64,000 nt of DNA from Epiperipatus broadwayi (lineage: Eukaryota; Onychophora; Udeonychophora; Euonychophora; Peripatidae). The notes beneath the pieces were generated by a model, which was not told the DNA's origin, made no database searches, and worked only from the letters and a program-made list of their open reading frames with translations. A program made the translations under genes and the position numbers. Shown here in pieces: positions 35,853-47,287 of this stretch. The DNA is taken from positions 10,087,011 through 10,151,010 of the forward strand of contig JAQFVV010006221.1 in assembly GCA_028023455.1 (NCBI GenBank), written 5' to 3'. How positions within the stretch are numbered: position 1 is the first letter of the stretch; every line of letters begins with the position of its first letter.

Positions 35853-36569
35853 AATAATCAAATAATCAAATGCACCTAACTGATTAGGCATCAAACTCTA
35901 AATGCTTGAAAGAATAGACTATTTATTAAAAATCTTAAAATCATTCACTGCTTATTAAAATACTTTGCAACAAAACCTATAAAAATTTAAAGTCAGTGAA
36001 AGTTTTGCAGAGTCACTTTACCCAGAATTCACTTTTTCTATCTATCACATTCAATATAATAATCTGTAATTATGAAAATAAAAAATAGTGAAGTCCATCT
36101 CGGTATATGGGATTTAAATCAGGTAAAACTCTCTATATGTATAGAGTACTGCACCTAGATCTTAGGATCTAATGCCACCCTCCAGCAGCCACCTTTTATC
36201 TCTACTTAACTACAAAACTATAAGTCTTAAATTAAAAACACCGTAATATTTTCAATCCAAGCTCATCAGCTGATATAGTCATATTGGTCTAAACACAGTT
36301 CAGTACCTATACATTTTGGTGACTTTGGTTCTTTAATAATCATAGTCACCACTATACTATTAGATAGGATTGGTTTTAAGCCAATCAACATCACATGATC
36401 ACTCCTATGCTTGCTTATAACTAATATAGAGAGTTTTGTCCATTTTAATAACAGTTATAAGAAAGCATAGGAAATGATGGTCATGTGATGATTTATATGG
36501 GATTTAATAGTTTTATCAGTTAAACCCCATTACATATACTGTTAGGTGCATTTGATTATTTGATTATTT
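35853..36569. mobile_element. TIR-bounded ~717 bp unit containing an HHR-B repeat with ribozyme deleted
   Basis: Terminal inverted repeats of ~28 bp: the left end (35853-35880) ends ATGCACCTAAC and the right end (36541-36569) begins GTTAGGTGCAT. Inside is the composite repeat also at 33698-34437. Here the segment that carries the hammerhead there is missing: the sequence jumps from the CTCTATATG block to AGTACTGCACCTAGATC near 36140. No transposase. Confidence 0.8.
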
Positions 36570-36715
36570 GATTAATTATTAAGTTGAGTAATACATTATT
36601 TTGAAATCTGCTTTAATTTTTAGTGGAACTACAAAAATATCATAAAGATTTACATTAAATCTGTTTAAAAACAATTACAAAAAACTCTAATACCATTTTT
36701 AAAATACAATACTCT

Positions 36716-37170
36716 GTGGAGTGTTTGCTACTATATTAACAGCTTGGATATGCATAGGAGATGGTGATCATGTGGTGTTTTAATAATTTTATACTATTCC
36801 TGCTCATAAGATGATGGTGACAGTGGTTTTTTAAAAAAAAACGTATAGATATTGAACTGGGTTCGAATATAGATGACTACCAAGCAAATGAACTTGAATT
36901 GAAAACATTATTGTTTTCATTTTGGGCTCACAGCTTTATTGTTAACTAAATAGGTAAAAGGTGGCCACTGGAGGGTTGCATTAGATCCTAAGATCTAGAT
37001 GCAGCACTCCTATATCCATGGCTTCTCACTGATGAAAGCCACAAGTTAGAAACTAGTCTGAGGATATTGGAGGAGTAGGCACTTGATAGAGGTTTTATGC
37101 ACAAACCTTCATACATCCATTAATGACTAAAGCTGGTACTGGGTGGCACTACAGTATACAGAGTTTGCTA
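36716..37170 (+). mobile_element. HHR-B repeat unit
   Basis: Plus-strand copy in the opposite orientation to the two preceding ones. It starts near CTGTGGAGTGTTTGCTAC, passes AGGTGGCCACTGGAGGG and the GATCCTAAGATC block, then a hammerhead, and ends at ACAGTATACAGAGTTTGCT. Confidence 0.75.
37010..37070 (+). ncRNA. HHR-B hammerhead, stem II weakened
   Basis: CTGATGA at 37029-37035 and GAAAC-UA-GUC are intact. Stem I CTCA/TGAG and the outer CCA/TTGG remain. Stem II (AGC/GTT) is mostly lost. Confidence 0.6.
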
Positions 37171-37372
37171 CTGTAATATATGAAATATCTAATTAATATT
37201 TAACAGAAGAAATATAAATATTGAAATGAAGTAAAACTTAATTTTATTTTGTTAGTTTACAATACTGAAAATTCTATATTTTGAAAATTCCAAAGATATC
37301 CCTTTAGTCATCCACTCTATCCAATTCAACCAATATACATGACCACATATATGTGAAAAAGATAAATGATCT

Positions 37373-37416
37373 CCAATATATGTATTTTGTGCTGAATCAG
37401 CACTCATCAGTTGTTT
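37373..37416 (-). ncRNA. HHR-A hammerhead, GAAA box mutated
   Basis: Minus strand: CTGATGA is intact and stem II GTGCTG/CAGCAC is perfect, but GAAA reads AAAA and stem I is reduced to CAA/TTG. Confidence 0.7.
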
Positions 37417-37687
37417 AGGATCATCATCTCCCACACATATATTTATAATCAGGGCTCAGTTTTCTATTAAGATAGCAAATCTATAAACTTTAATGGACAG
37501 GCTTCAATCCTTTCCACTCTCCGACTCTTCAGCCATCTATCAGGCTTCAATTATCTCCACTCCATTCCATTATTAAACTTTCAGTGATAAGGATGGCTAA
37601 AGAGTTGGAGAGTGGAAACGATTGAAGCTTGTCCATTAAAATTTGTAGATCTGCTAATATAAAAACTGAGTATTGATTACATATATT

Positions 37688-37720
37688 TGGGCTGGTTCAG
37701 CATGAAGTACATATATTGGA
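37688..37720 (+). ncRNA. HHR-A hammerhead, 5' half deleted
   Basis: Only the GCTGGTTCAGC loop region, a GAAG box and the ACATATATTGG 3' part remain. Confidence 0.55.
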
Positions 37721-37859
37721 GTTTTTTTTCCACATGTATGTGGTCATGTGTATCGGATATATTGGATAGAGTGGATGACTGTAGAAAGCTTGATAGTCTG
37801 CGTTCAATCCCTTTAATTACATCTAGGTTGAGTATATAAATTATAATTGTAATTCAATA

Positions 37860-38270
37860 TTTAAAAAATAAAAAGTACATTTTTCTATTCAAAGACAATT
37901 ATTTCTCTTTAACATGCTAGTAGTCTTATATATGTTGCATAAATATTTTAAATGCATGGTTGGGTATTAAGAGTATTATAATCGTATAAATCGTATTCGG
38001 CTGGTTGGAGTATTTTTCATTTTAATAATTTAAATTTCTCATAACTAAGATTATTAATTCTCCAAAATTAATTTTGTTTTGCCTAATATCTTCATTATTA
38101 TTAATAGTCCCTCATAAATGAGAGTAAAAATGGCAAAAAAAAAAGACAGATAATTAAAAAATTTAAAAATATCAATTTTATGATGACCATACAAATAGAT
38201 CAGTAAACAAAATAAACCTCTACTGCTCTCAATGACTATGTATTTGATATACTTTAAAACTACCTTTCAA
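37860..38270. other. No gene seen
   Basis: AT-rich spacer between hammerhead repeats. Confidence 0.5.
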
Positions 38271-38271
38271 C

Positions 38272-38515
38272 TATAAATAGTCAAAATAAGAGTCATAGAT
38301 CACACGACCCTATCTCTTAAGCTTGTAAGTTATAAACAATGAGGTTTGCTAATTCCTCAACAAGCTTTGTGATAAATGCTTAGCCAGAGCCAGCATTTAA
38401 AATATCTCTGACAGGAACCCCCCACCTCTGACCATGGTTTCGTGCTTTAGCACTCATCAGAGAAGTGCCAGGGTAGGTTCAGACACTAGATCTAAAAATA
38501 TCAACCCAAAGCAAC
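38272..38515 (-). mobile_element. HHR-C repeat unit, ~245 bp
   Basis: Minus-strand copy of a repeat also found at 48006-48262 (+), and diverged at 58125-58345 (-). On its own strand it runs from a GCTTTGGGTTG block, through one hammerhead, to the CACAAAGCTTGTTGAGGAA block and ends near ATCTATGACTCTTATTTTG. It has no ORF and no inverted arms. Size and single ribozyme recall small retrozymes. Confidence 0.8.
38423..38467 (-). ncRNA. Canonical minimal type I hammerhead ribozyme (HHR-C)
   Basis: Minus strand, all parts intact. Stem I CACTTCT (38467-38461) pairs with AGAGGTG (38429-38423), 7 bp with one U-G. The core CTGATGA is 38460-38454. Stem II GTGCT (38453-38449) pairs perfectly with AGCAC (38446-38442). 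GAAA is 38441-38438. Stem III ACC/GGT (38438-38436 with 38333+100 offset, i.e. 38433-38431) has a 2 nt loop. The cleavage triplet is GTC ending at 38430. The GUC triplet and G-C pair at the base of stem II are the most favourable variants known. Confidence 0.93.
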
Positions 38516-38519
38516 TACT

Positions 38520-39270
38520 TCTAAAGCAAAATTCTTTTTTCAGAACATCTTCAAGACTATGTATTATTATAGCTCTCCATGGTTAAAATATACTCAGCCA
38601 CATTTTGTCAATGAAAAGAGTTAACATTATATATTTTTAAAATACCTTTAAAATAATTTTTAATGTTTGCCATTTCCATAAAATCGTGCATAAATTCATT
38701 ATAAATCAATTAATTATATATTTTTTTAGTATTTGTTCATTTCACATTATAAATTCATTCAAGATATTTTCCTTACAATAACAGATTCAATAACACCATG
38801 ACTAGCAACCTAAAATCATATCAATTGTTTTTTCAATCTTTACATCATATTTTTAAAGTATTGTGAATAACAAACATTAAATAAAATATTTCCAGTGTCC
38901 TTATGTTATGAATGATGACATAATAAAGTTTGCAGTTTAATTTGCTCTAAAATACTGAAATAATGGGATACCCTATTTTTTTAACATTTTATTTTCAGAA
39001 ACATAACATTGGAATTTTTGTTACTATCTAAATAGAACATTCTATCTAAAAAGTTACTGAGAAATTTAAATACAATTCACATTTTTTAACAGACAGCTAT
39101 CAAACTAAAAGCTTCCGAAAAAATTTTTTTTTCACAACTAACTGATAAATCAATTACTTAAGTCCTTATAAATTGTATTCAGAATAATAAGAACATAACT
39201 ATAGATCATCTTTTGATTTAGCAAAATAATTTAATCATCGGCATATTAGAATACAAATATAGTCGTTATA
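38520..39270. other. No gene seen
   Basis: AT-rich spacer. Confidence 0.5.
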
Positions 39271-39274
39271 CATA

Positions 39275-39895
39275 AATTAGATTAATTAAAGGGGATTTGA
39301 ACACAGACTTTCAAGCTACCTAAAGTCATCCATCCTATCTTATATAACTGATACACATGACCACATACATATGAAAATGATAACTGATCTTCCTTGAATT
39401 ACATCTAGCTTAAATATACACATTATAGTTGTATTCAAATGTTACATATTCATCATGTATTCTTCCCTTCCATCTTCTATGTATTTAAATGGACATATTA
39501 AGGTCCTGCATATGAGGGGTCAGGGTGATTTAAGGTCTATATGGGTATGGCAGTAATATTTGGCAGCAACAAGGGATTTGGCACTCCAACATCAGATATT
39601 CAATGTTATGGAAGCCTGCAGAGTTTGGAGATTGGAGAGAATTAAAACCTGTCCCTTAAAGTTTGTAGATTAGCTATCTTAATATAAGCCAAGCACTGAT
39701 TATATATGTGTGTGGGAGATGATGATCCAGACCGACTGATGAGTGCTGGTTCAGCACAGAAATACATATACTGAAGATCATTTATCTTTTTCACAGGAAT
39801 GTGGACATGTGTATCAGTTATATAAGATAGAATTAATGAGTAAAGGGGGCTTGGAAGTATGTGTTCAAATCCCCTTTAATTTCACCAGCTTATTG
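39275..39895. mobile_element. HHR-A inverted dimer, left half shortened
   Basis: The left half (39285-39410, minus) keeps only the B-box-like end (GGGGATTTGAACACAG) and the ATAACTGATACACATGACC block. The right half (39440-39895, plus) is a longer unit running from TCTTCTATGTATTTAAATGG through the hammerhead to GTTCAAATCCCC. Confidence 0.8.
39731..39776 (+). ncRNA. HHR-A hammerhead, decayed
   Basis: CTGATGA at 39736-39742 and stem II GTGCTG/CAGCAC are perfect. An extra A precedes GAAA, and stem I is broken (CCGA against CTGA). Confidence 0.65.
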
Positions 39896-39899
39896 TAAG

Positions 39900-40475
39900 A
39901 GTAAAAATTAAACAATGAAAATTTTTATTTTTGCTTTTATTTAATTTAAAAGTAAATAATAAGACCAAGATTTCTATCACAAAAATGAAGAATAAGGTCG
40001 CCATTTTTTTTTAATCTTCTTTAATAAATTAAATCAAAAGAAGCATTTTAAGATTACATAGTAGAACTTCATAGATCTATATCATTCTAAATAATTATAA
40101 TAATTTTGAAGCTATCATATCACTATCATATTTAAAATTTTATCATATCAGGACCTTCAAAATTTTTTTTTAGCATTAGGAAGATGGATTTCTCTGACTA
40201 AATCTAAATAAATTGGTAGTATGAACATGTCATTAAATGTAAAAATCTGATTTCTTCCAATAGTTATATAAAAATGATCAAAATATTTCTTATATCTGAT
40301 CGAAATACCATCATTAGTTTGTTAAAAATATCTTTTATTGATTTCATACACTTGTGACATTGTTATCAGATCTATATTAAATGTCCATACATAAAAAAAT
40401 CTAAAATAATTAATTAGCCATCCATTGTTATGATGTTCGTCAGTTAATGAATTTGTTACATGATTCATTTTAACC
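39900..40475. other. No gene seen
   Basis: AT-rich spacer. Confidence 0.5.
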
Positions 40476-40479
40476 AAAT

Positions 40480-40693
40480 CAGTACTATTACTACTACTGC
40501 TGTTGTTGCTGCTACTGCTATTATACTACTACTACTATATTGCTGCTACTGTTACTGCTATTGCTACTACTATTACTATTACTACTACTGCTGCTGTTAT
40601 TGCTAGTGCTAATACTACTACTATTACTACTACTATTACTATTACTACTACTACTGCTGCTACTGATATTGCTACTGCTACTGCTATTGGTAT

Positions 40694-40728
<35 letters not shown>

Positions 40729-40765
40729 ATAATAATAATAATAATAGTAATAGTAGTAGCAGTAG
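40480..40765. repeat. Trinucleotide microsatellite (TAC/TGC/TTA mix)
   Basis: About 280 bp of ACT/GCT/ATT triplets ending in (AAT)n and AGT repeats. The low-complexity frames over it are not genes. Confidence 0.95.
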
Positions 40766-41985
40766 TATGTAATCAGAATTTGTTTTAAAAATATATTTGT
40801 TTATATTCTCAACTCACACATTAAGTGAATTTCATGCTTATATAATATTTTTAAAAAAATGTGAATTGGAAATTTTAATCTTCAGTTGCTCTTAAAATTT
40901 TAAAAAAAATCTGAATATGCAATTTTAATCTTCAGTTGTTCTTAAAATTTAGTATGTTCTTAAAGAATAGATAAAATTTCTATCATATTTAGGAGAGCCC
41001 ATTTTATACAACTATCAATCAAATATTAGGTCATATTGTTTTATCTATAATCCATCCAACAATATAAAGATAAAAAGAGATTTTGTGATGTAAACTTTAT
41101 TTTTACATCCTGATTTTAAACATAATCTGCCAGATATCATTGCTTATATTATGGATGTATAAGATCTTTAAAGAGGTCTTTCTTAGAAAAATGTTTGTAA
41201 AAGTCAGTTCATGTATTGTATAAAATATCACTAATATCCAACAATTTGAGTTCACTAAACTATTATCATCATTTTCATCATCTTTAGTCTATAGTTTATT
41301 TTTTTATTAACACACATATTCTCCTCAAAACAGTTTTTCTATTCTGTTTTTGATACAATAACAATATTTAGCAAGATATAACAGGTTTCTTTTGATGTTT
41401 TAAATTTAATATTAGTATGAAGCATGGATAAAATGGACATAAATATCATAGAAAAAAACAATATTCAGTATAATTAAGCTCTCACTGATATATGTAAGAA
41501 TTAAAAAAATATGAAGTTTGACTTTACAAGTCCAACTCTAGATGTTTTCTTTTGACTTGATAATTTGCTTTTCTAAAACATTCAGTTGTCTATATATTCA
41601 ATTAAACTTTTTTTTACTAGAAGCTAAATTCAATATCACCTGCTTTGATGCTACAAATATCTGTGACTGCTTTTTATCCAAAAGGGTTGTCCTAAATTCA
41701 AGTCCCAAATCTTCATTAGCATTATTATTTATTAATATCACCATCATTACTTTTAACTACATTACAGTTATTATTACAACTTAAATGAGATATTCATCAG
41801 GTTTGATGACTCAGCCAAATTTTATGAAGCAAACTTTTATAATTATATGAAGCAGGAATTTCCTAAATAGAAACACCCAACAATGAAACCATTCTCAAAG
41901 AGAAACTTCTCTGCAATTCATAGCAATCCATGAATGTTTATATAAACTCATGAAAGTTTCGAAGGACTTTCTGTCTGTGAATATT
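40766..41985. other. No gene seen
   Basis: AT-rich. A ~28 bp segment (ATTTTAATCTTCAGTTG) is repeated at 40872 and 40921. The 80-codon ORF at 41542 is unrecognised. Confidence 0.5.
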
Positions 41986-41989
41986 AATT

Positions 41990-42175
41990 AATTAGCATGA
42001 AATACATATGTTGGTGATTATTTATCTTTTCAATATGTGTGTGATCAAGTGTATCAGCAGTATGAGATATCATTGATGATTGAGGTTCATGTGAAAGTCT
42101 GAGTTCAAACCCTCTATATATTATATATAGAAATGAAGGTATGGAAAAGCCTGTACTGTAGAAAAAAATCATATT
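41990..42175 (+). mobile_element. HHR-A fragment, 3' part
   Basis: It begins inside the hammerhead (TTAGCATGAAATACATATG, GAAA box kept, 5' half absent) and runs through the B-box-like GAGTTCAAACCC near 42104 to the end of the unit. Confidence 0.75.
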
Positions 42176-42179
42176 TTTA

Positions 42180-42960
42180 TTAATTATTTATATCTTCAAT
42201 ACAATTTGAAATGTACAAATCATTTACAGGTAGACAATAATAATTAAAGTTTGCAAATTTTTGAAAGAAAAAACTTAGTAGGAATAATAAAAAGGATTTC
42301 ACTATAAGAAGCTGGTCTTGACTTTTAATATTAATTATGTGAATGACAGACAGTTCGTCTATACTTCATTAGATTAACTTACTGTTTCTAATTAATTAGT
42401 AATTCCAATCTTAGGATTAGTAAAAGAAAAATATAAATTTTACTTGTTACAAGATTTATTAAATTGACTTTATCTCTATACAGATGTCGACTTCAATTTT
42501 AATTTTAGAAGCCGATGCCATTAAACATAAAACATTTTTAAAAATAATTTTCTTTATATTTTAAATGCAGTAAGAATCAGTTCTGAATCTGTAATTTTAA
42601 CAACATGCTTTTTCCAAAATTACCATTTTTCAAATATGAATGCAATTTTAAATTTTAAATGTATAAATTCTTTTTTTAGTTTTTTTTTAAATATTTGTTT
42701 TTGCCAAGAGAAAAAAATGTTTATGCTACAAAAGAAAGATCAATACAAATTTTCTAAATCCAAATTCTTGCATTATTTCAGATGTTTTATTTGAGAAATC
42801 AGCAGTTATATAGTCGATTAAAAGAAAATTAGTGGAACAATCTATAGAAAATCTTATACCAATTACACATTACCACATAAAATATTATAATTACATTCTT
42901 ATGAATATGTTCTGACTTTCAAAACTCAAATTGAGAATATGCTTTTGCCTTTATATATTA
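42180..42960. other. No gene seen
   Basis: AT-rich spacer. Confidence 0.5.
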
Positions 42961-42962
42961 TA

Positions 42963-43495
42963 TCATCATCATCAATCATTATCAATCTGCTACAGGATGA
43001 AGATCTCTCCAAGTTCAATCCATCTTTTATCTCTGGCCTCTCTTCTCCACATCACCCCTACACACTACCTTATTTCACCCATCCATCTCATGTATGGTCT
43101 CTTTCAGAATCTTTTACAATTTCTTGGAATCCAGTTTAAGATTTCAATTGTCCATTTATTATCATCTCTTCTAGCAATATTTCCAGTCTAATTCCACTTC
43201 AGCCTTTTAATTCTTTCAATGTAGCCAGTAACACTTGTTTATTCTCTTATACATGCATTGTGTTTTTGATTTTGTTATTTCTAACATACATCTCACCATA
43301 CTTCTGTGAGTAGTTTTTAAAGCTCTATATTGCTTTGTATTAAGTGTCCATGTCTCAGATCCATAAGTATGAACTGGTAAATCACATTTATTAAAAACCT
43401 TTTTCAAACACATAGGGTATTTCCTTTTAATATTATTATTTCTACCAAAGCACTCCAACCAAGTTTAATTCTATGATTAATTTCACCCATTATAT
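42963..43495 (-). pseudogene. RTE-clade LINE 3' fragment
   Basis: The minus strand holds the 3' ~530 bp of an RTE element. The open piece 43458-43216 reads MCLKKVFNKCDLPVHTYGSE and TWTLN, the thumb and C-terminal region homologous to 20150-20300. Downstream are the KRLKW.W-like and IPRNCKRF-like blocks and the terminal GAGAGATCTTCATCC box, followed by a (TGA)n tail at 42963-42985. 5'-truncated, with a frame break near 43216. Confidence 0.85.
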
Positions 43496-43499
43496 TTTT

Positions 43500-44255
43500 A
43501 TCTGTAGTAATATATATAATGAGGTAAAATTATGATAGTCTTGACTAAAGAAGTCATAGAATGTTCCAACATCCTTCTACATATTAGCTACTTGCATATA
43601 AGTCATAAGCATGGTATTTAGAAACATAAATACTACTCAATCAAAAAGCTGATTACACACATATATAATAGATATATCAATACATAACATAGATTTTATT
43701 AAACTTCTATTTATGAAAAACAAAGTTCACACTAATTTCAGCTGCTCAATTTTCTAAAAATAAAAGAGATATGATTTCATTTATAAACAATATAACAATT
43801 CTATATAAATAATTCAAATATTGTGTATTAGTTTTTGTTAATTTTTGCTGTAATAATACAATTAAAAAATGATTTGTGTGCAGCCTACAATGAGATGCTA
43901 GAGAATTACTAATGGTACTTAATGTTAAACTATAGTTCTGGTATAATATATAAACATGTATATTTATTTTCAATCAAATATTTTCATGGATTTATTATGA
44001 TGTAAATAATGGAAATTAAGAGTTTATATTCTTGTAAACAACTAGAGATAACTTTATTTTTGACATTATTAGGAAACTAACGATTACTAATCAACAGCAC
44101 AGAGACTAAACAAGTTTTTTTAGTAACCTATAATAGCTATTTTTTCTTTATTTTCTAATTCAAATCAGGACAAAAAAGCAAATATAGGTTACAAGAGAAA
44201 ACTTGTTTAGTTTCAAGACTGTCAATTAATAATTGACTGTTTTTTAGAAACATTA
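43500..44255. other. No gene seen
   Basis: AT-rich. The block AACTAGAGATAACTTTA at 44040 is nearly complementary to 44384-44400 and may be one arm of an old foldback into which the SINE inserted. Confidence 0.5.
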
Positions 44256-44266
44256 ATGTTAAAGTT

Positions 44267-44380
44267 TTTTTTTTTTTTAAAGTGTCATAGCATTGGCCGG
44301 GACGCGAACCCGCAACCCAGGCAACTGCCTGCAAGTGCAAGGCTGTCACACTGACCTCTCGACCACCAATGCAAGACTAC
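44267..44380 (-). mobile_element. tRNA-Gly-derived SINE with target-site duplication
   Basis: Minus strand: GCATTGGTGGTCGAGAGG opens a tRNA-Gly-like body with the acceptor ends GCATTGG and CCAATGC both kept. The B box is GGGTTCGCGTCCC, then TATGACAC and an A-rich tail. The 9 bp GTTAAAGTT occurs on both sides (44258-44266 and 44381-44389) as a target-site duplication, so it retroposed. A functional tRNA gene is unlikely because the anticodon region is enlarged. Confidence 0.88.
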
Positions 44381-44399
44381 GTTAAAGTTATCTCTTGTT

Positions 44400-44730
44400 G
44401 TTTGCATGAATGTAATTTCATAATTTCCATTATGTTCATGTATAATTATGTTTTTAAGACTCTTTACAATTATATAATTGTACTAGCATGGTATTATTAG
44501 ACTATTTTTAGCAATAAAAAACAATCCAGCAAAAAAAAAATCATGGAAATAAATCTGCTTCTCTACATCATAAATTTAAATATGATACTATACCCAGATA
44601 CAATGAGATTTATAGATTTTTATAATTTAATTATTAAAAAATATTGTCCAAACCCAATCCATCTAAAATTCTTGGTATTTTGGTATTCTTACTGCTATGA
44701 CATATTATTATTACTTCTACCTTTTATTTA
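44400..44730. other. No gene seen
   Basis: AT-rich spacer. Confidence 0.5.
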
Positions 44731-44734
44731 TTTC

Positions 44735-46992
44735 TATTGAAGGTTTTACATTGTCTTATTCATGCGCCAAAAAATCAGGATTCTTTTTTTCCCCATATCT
44801 TTTTGCGAGGATGATCTGGTCCATGTCTATTACCTGACTACTATTTGTCTGAGATGGCATTGAATAACTTGATCCTTGAATAGTTCCATTATTTTGTTAA
44901 TTGGTGCAGCAAAACAATTACAGTATTGTTCAATGTTTTGTTATCTGCACTTTCAGAAATCTGTACCACTCATAATTATTTTCTATTTTATCCATGTTTA
45001 ATTTAATTAAGCAAATGTCTGTATTAGTTATATCAGAACTTATTTCATGCTCATTTCAGGAAATTCAATACATCCATGTCATTTCATACTTGACTGATTG
45101 ATCTAGGGCACTGAGACATTGAAGTAGCTACCATATTACATTGTGGGCATAGAAACTTTGGGAAATTGTTAATGATGTGTCCACATTGCTTGCAATGAAA
45201 ACATTGAGGCTTTAGACTTTGAATCAATATAAGTAACATTGCCTTTGATTGGAAATTTGTGATGACATTTGTGTTGGGTTTATATCTCTGTTTAATTTAA
45301 CTTTACATTCAAAGGTATTCCTGTAAATTGGTACAGGGATATCTTTTAAAAAGACTGGTTGAAAAAACATTGCAGCTCCAAATAAAGCCATTAATCTTTG
45401 AAAGTTGTTAATGCTAAAATTAAGATGTTTTTTACTTGGCCTGAAATAATGCACTCTCTTTCTTGATTTATCTTCACTAATGGATATCTAGCTAGAGTAC
45501 ATATTGATCTATTAAATCTATTTCTTTGTTCTTCATTAAAAAATTTTAATATGATATACCTTGGGTTTTGATGATCCATGATTCTGCAAATTGTATCCCA
45601 CATGTTATGCTTCTGTATGTCATTGTATAATAAATAGATCTTTCGGAAATCTGAACAAAGAGCAATTTAAGTCTGTTATTGCTAGAATAATAGATTGATC
45701 TGTAAAAAATCTATTGAATGAATAAAATACACCTGGGTCTCTTTTTACGCAGATTTATTTAACATGATTTTGAAGTTACACGATCCACGTTTCTCTGGAA
45801 GTCGTACTTCGATAATGCGCTATTACTTTAAATAATAAATTTCACGCATTTACGTCATATTGAAAGTAATAGCAAAATTATTGGAATTCAACTTTCAACT
45901 TAGTAATTTCAATATTTTCAGTGCTTTATAATAGTAAGATTTTATGCAATAATGAAATTAAAATTATGATTTCCACATTTTATGTATACACACATTAAAT
46001 TTTACAAAATTATAATGTAAATTTGTTCAAACATTGTGTGTGTTAATTTTGCATTTTAAATCACATTCTGTTTTTGCTTTTTAAAAAAGAACGTAATCAA
46101 TTATTAATCATTTAGTGTCAGCAAGTTTATTTTTAAAAGATGAGTAATAGCAGTGGGTACAATTAAAATTGAAAATTAAAAAATTAAAGACAAAAATAAG
46201 AATTTAATTTTTAGTTGTTAGATTAATTACTAATTACGTTGTCACCAGAAAACCATTAACACAACATGAGAGTGACGTTGGCGCTAGTTGTATTTTCTCT
46301 TGTGAAGAATCTGATTTTTTACCAGTTTGCAAACAAACCTGTTTATCAGCAAATAACGATAATAATTAAAACGTGTATAAAAAAATGTAAATTACTGTAA
46401 ATTATGCATAAAAATATATTGTTTTGAATAAAATTAAATATTATAGTTAAAAAAAGTTTGTCTTGTATCAATTTTTTCAAATTTGAAATTTTTTATTAGT
46501 CATATTTTATTTCCTTATTATTTTTTTTTTTTGCGCGAATTTTAAAGTAATTTTAGGTTGATGCTTTGCTTTAATGCGATTTTTGAAAAATCACAGTCCA
46601 TATCTCCTCTTTTTCAAGGTAAGTTACATCTATTTTTGCGTGATTACATTTGCGTGTGTTTTCTGAGGAATCTATCTATTTCATAAAACAAGACCCAGGT
46701 GTAATTGATTTTGTATCATTGCATTAAATTCAGCATGTGTATAACTTAGGTTCTCTTTTGTTCATGCTTCCTGCAATCTAACATTATTTTCATTTGACTC
46801 CAGTGTTAAAATATCTAGATTTAAAATGTCATCAATGGTAGATTTATGAAAAATCAGTTGTATCCTTGTTTCATTTGTATCAACCAATGGTTTGCTATGC
46901 ATTAAATTATTCTGATTAATTTTTGTTTGTTTCATTATACTTGCATAGGTCAACTTCATATCACTACAAATGACATTGCATAGTATGGACAT
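44735..46992 (-). pseudogene. Gag/ORF1-like zinc-knuckle protein relic, split by an insertion
   Basis: The minus strand starts at ATG 46992 with 76 open codons, continues after a TGA to 46703, is interrupted by the TIR element at 46701-45730, and resumes near 45715. The part after the insertion contains MDHQNPRYIILKFFNEEQ, a region around FLKDIPVPIY, and a zinc-knuckle segment PQCFHCKQCGHIINNF followed by CPQCN...SQCP (45210-45095). This layout is that of ORF1/Gag proteins of non-LTR (jockey/X-type) or LTR elements, which coat element RNA. Frameshifts occur near 45400 and 45240. The exact element class is uncertain because no RT lies next to it. Confidence 0.6.
45730..46701. mobile_element. 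972 bp TIR element inserted at TA (Tc1/mariner-like MITE)
   Basis: CACCTGGGTCT at 45730-45740 and its exact complement at 46691-46701 form the ends, with further partial matching to ~17 bp. The dinucleotide TA flanks both ends (45728-45729 and 46702-46703). It separates two parts of one degenerate coding region, which confirms it as an insertion. There is no transposase ORF. TA duplication and a CA-starting TIR suit the Tc1/mariner superfamily. Confidence 0.85.
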
Positions 46993-46999
46993 CTTGGAT

Positions 47000-47201
47000 T
47001 AAGGTAGAATTAATCACCTACAATTACAATGGATTGCAGTGACTATTAGACAAATCTATTCCCTCAACTGATCCAAAATTATTTAAATAATAAATATCCC
47101 ATATTACAACCAAAAGAAACTAATTTAAACTTACTTTAAAATACCTATGTTTTAACATGATGTACTTTAAAACTAAGTCACTCACCATCTAGTGGCAATT
47201 C
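47000..47201. other. Flank of the Gag-like relic
   Basis: No motif seen; may be the 5' leader of the relic. Confidence 0.35.
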
Positions 47202-47285
<84 letters not shown>

Positions 47286-47287
47286 CA

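Larger units (their letters stand above)
37290..37855. mobile_element. HHR-A inverted dimer
   Basis: The left half on the minus strand (37300-37555) and the right half on the plus strand (~37565-37855) pair through GTCATCCACTCTATCCAA versus its complement near 37765. The 60-codon minus ORF over it is a by-product. Confidence 0.8.

Noticed and set aside
40503-40788. Two ORFs of 82-89 codons
   Set aside because: Same cause: a TAC/TGC/TTA triplet array read in two frames.
44280-44365. Functional tRNA-Gly gene
   Set aside because: The acceptor ends and B box are tRNA-like, but the anticodon region is enlarged and the unit has an A-rich tail and target duplication: a SINE.
46600-46640. Host exon ending at a consensus 5' splice site (CAAGGTAAGT)
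   Set aside because: It lies inside the 972 bp TIR element and has no supporting open frame.
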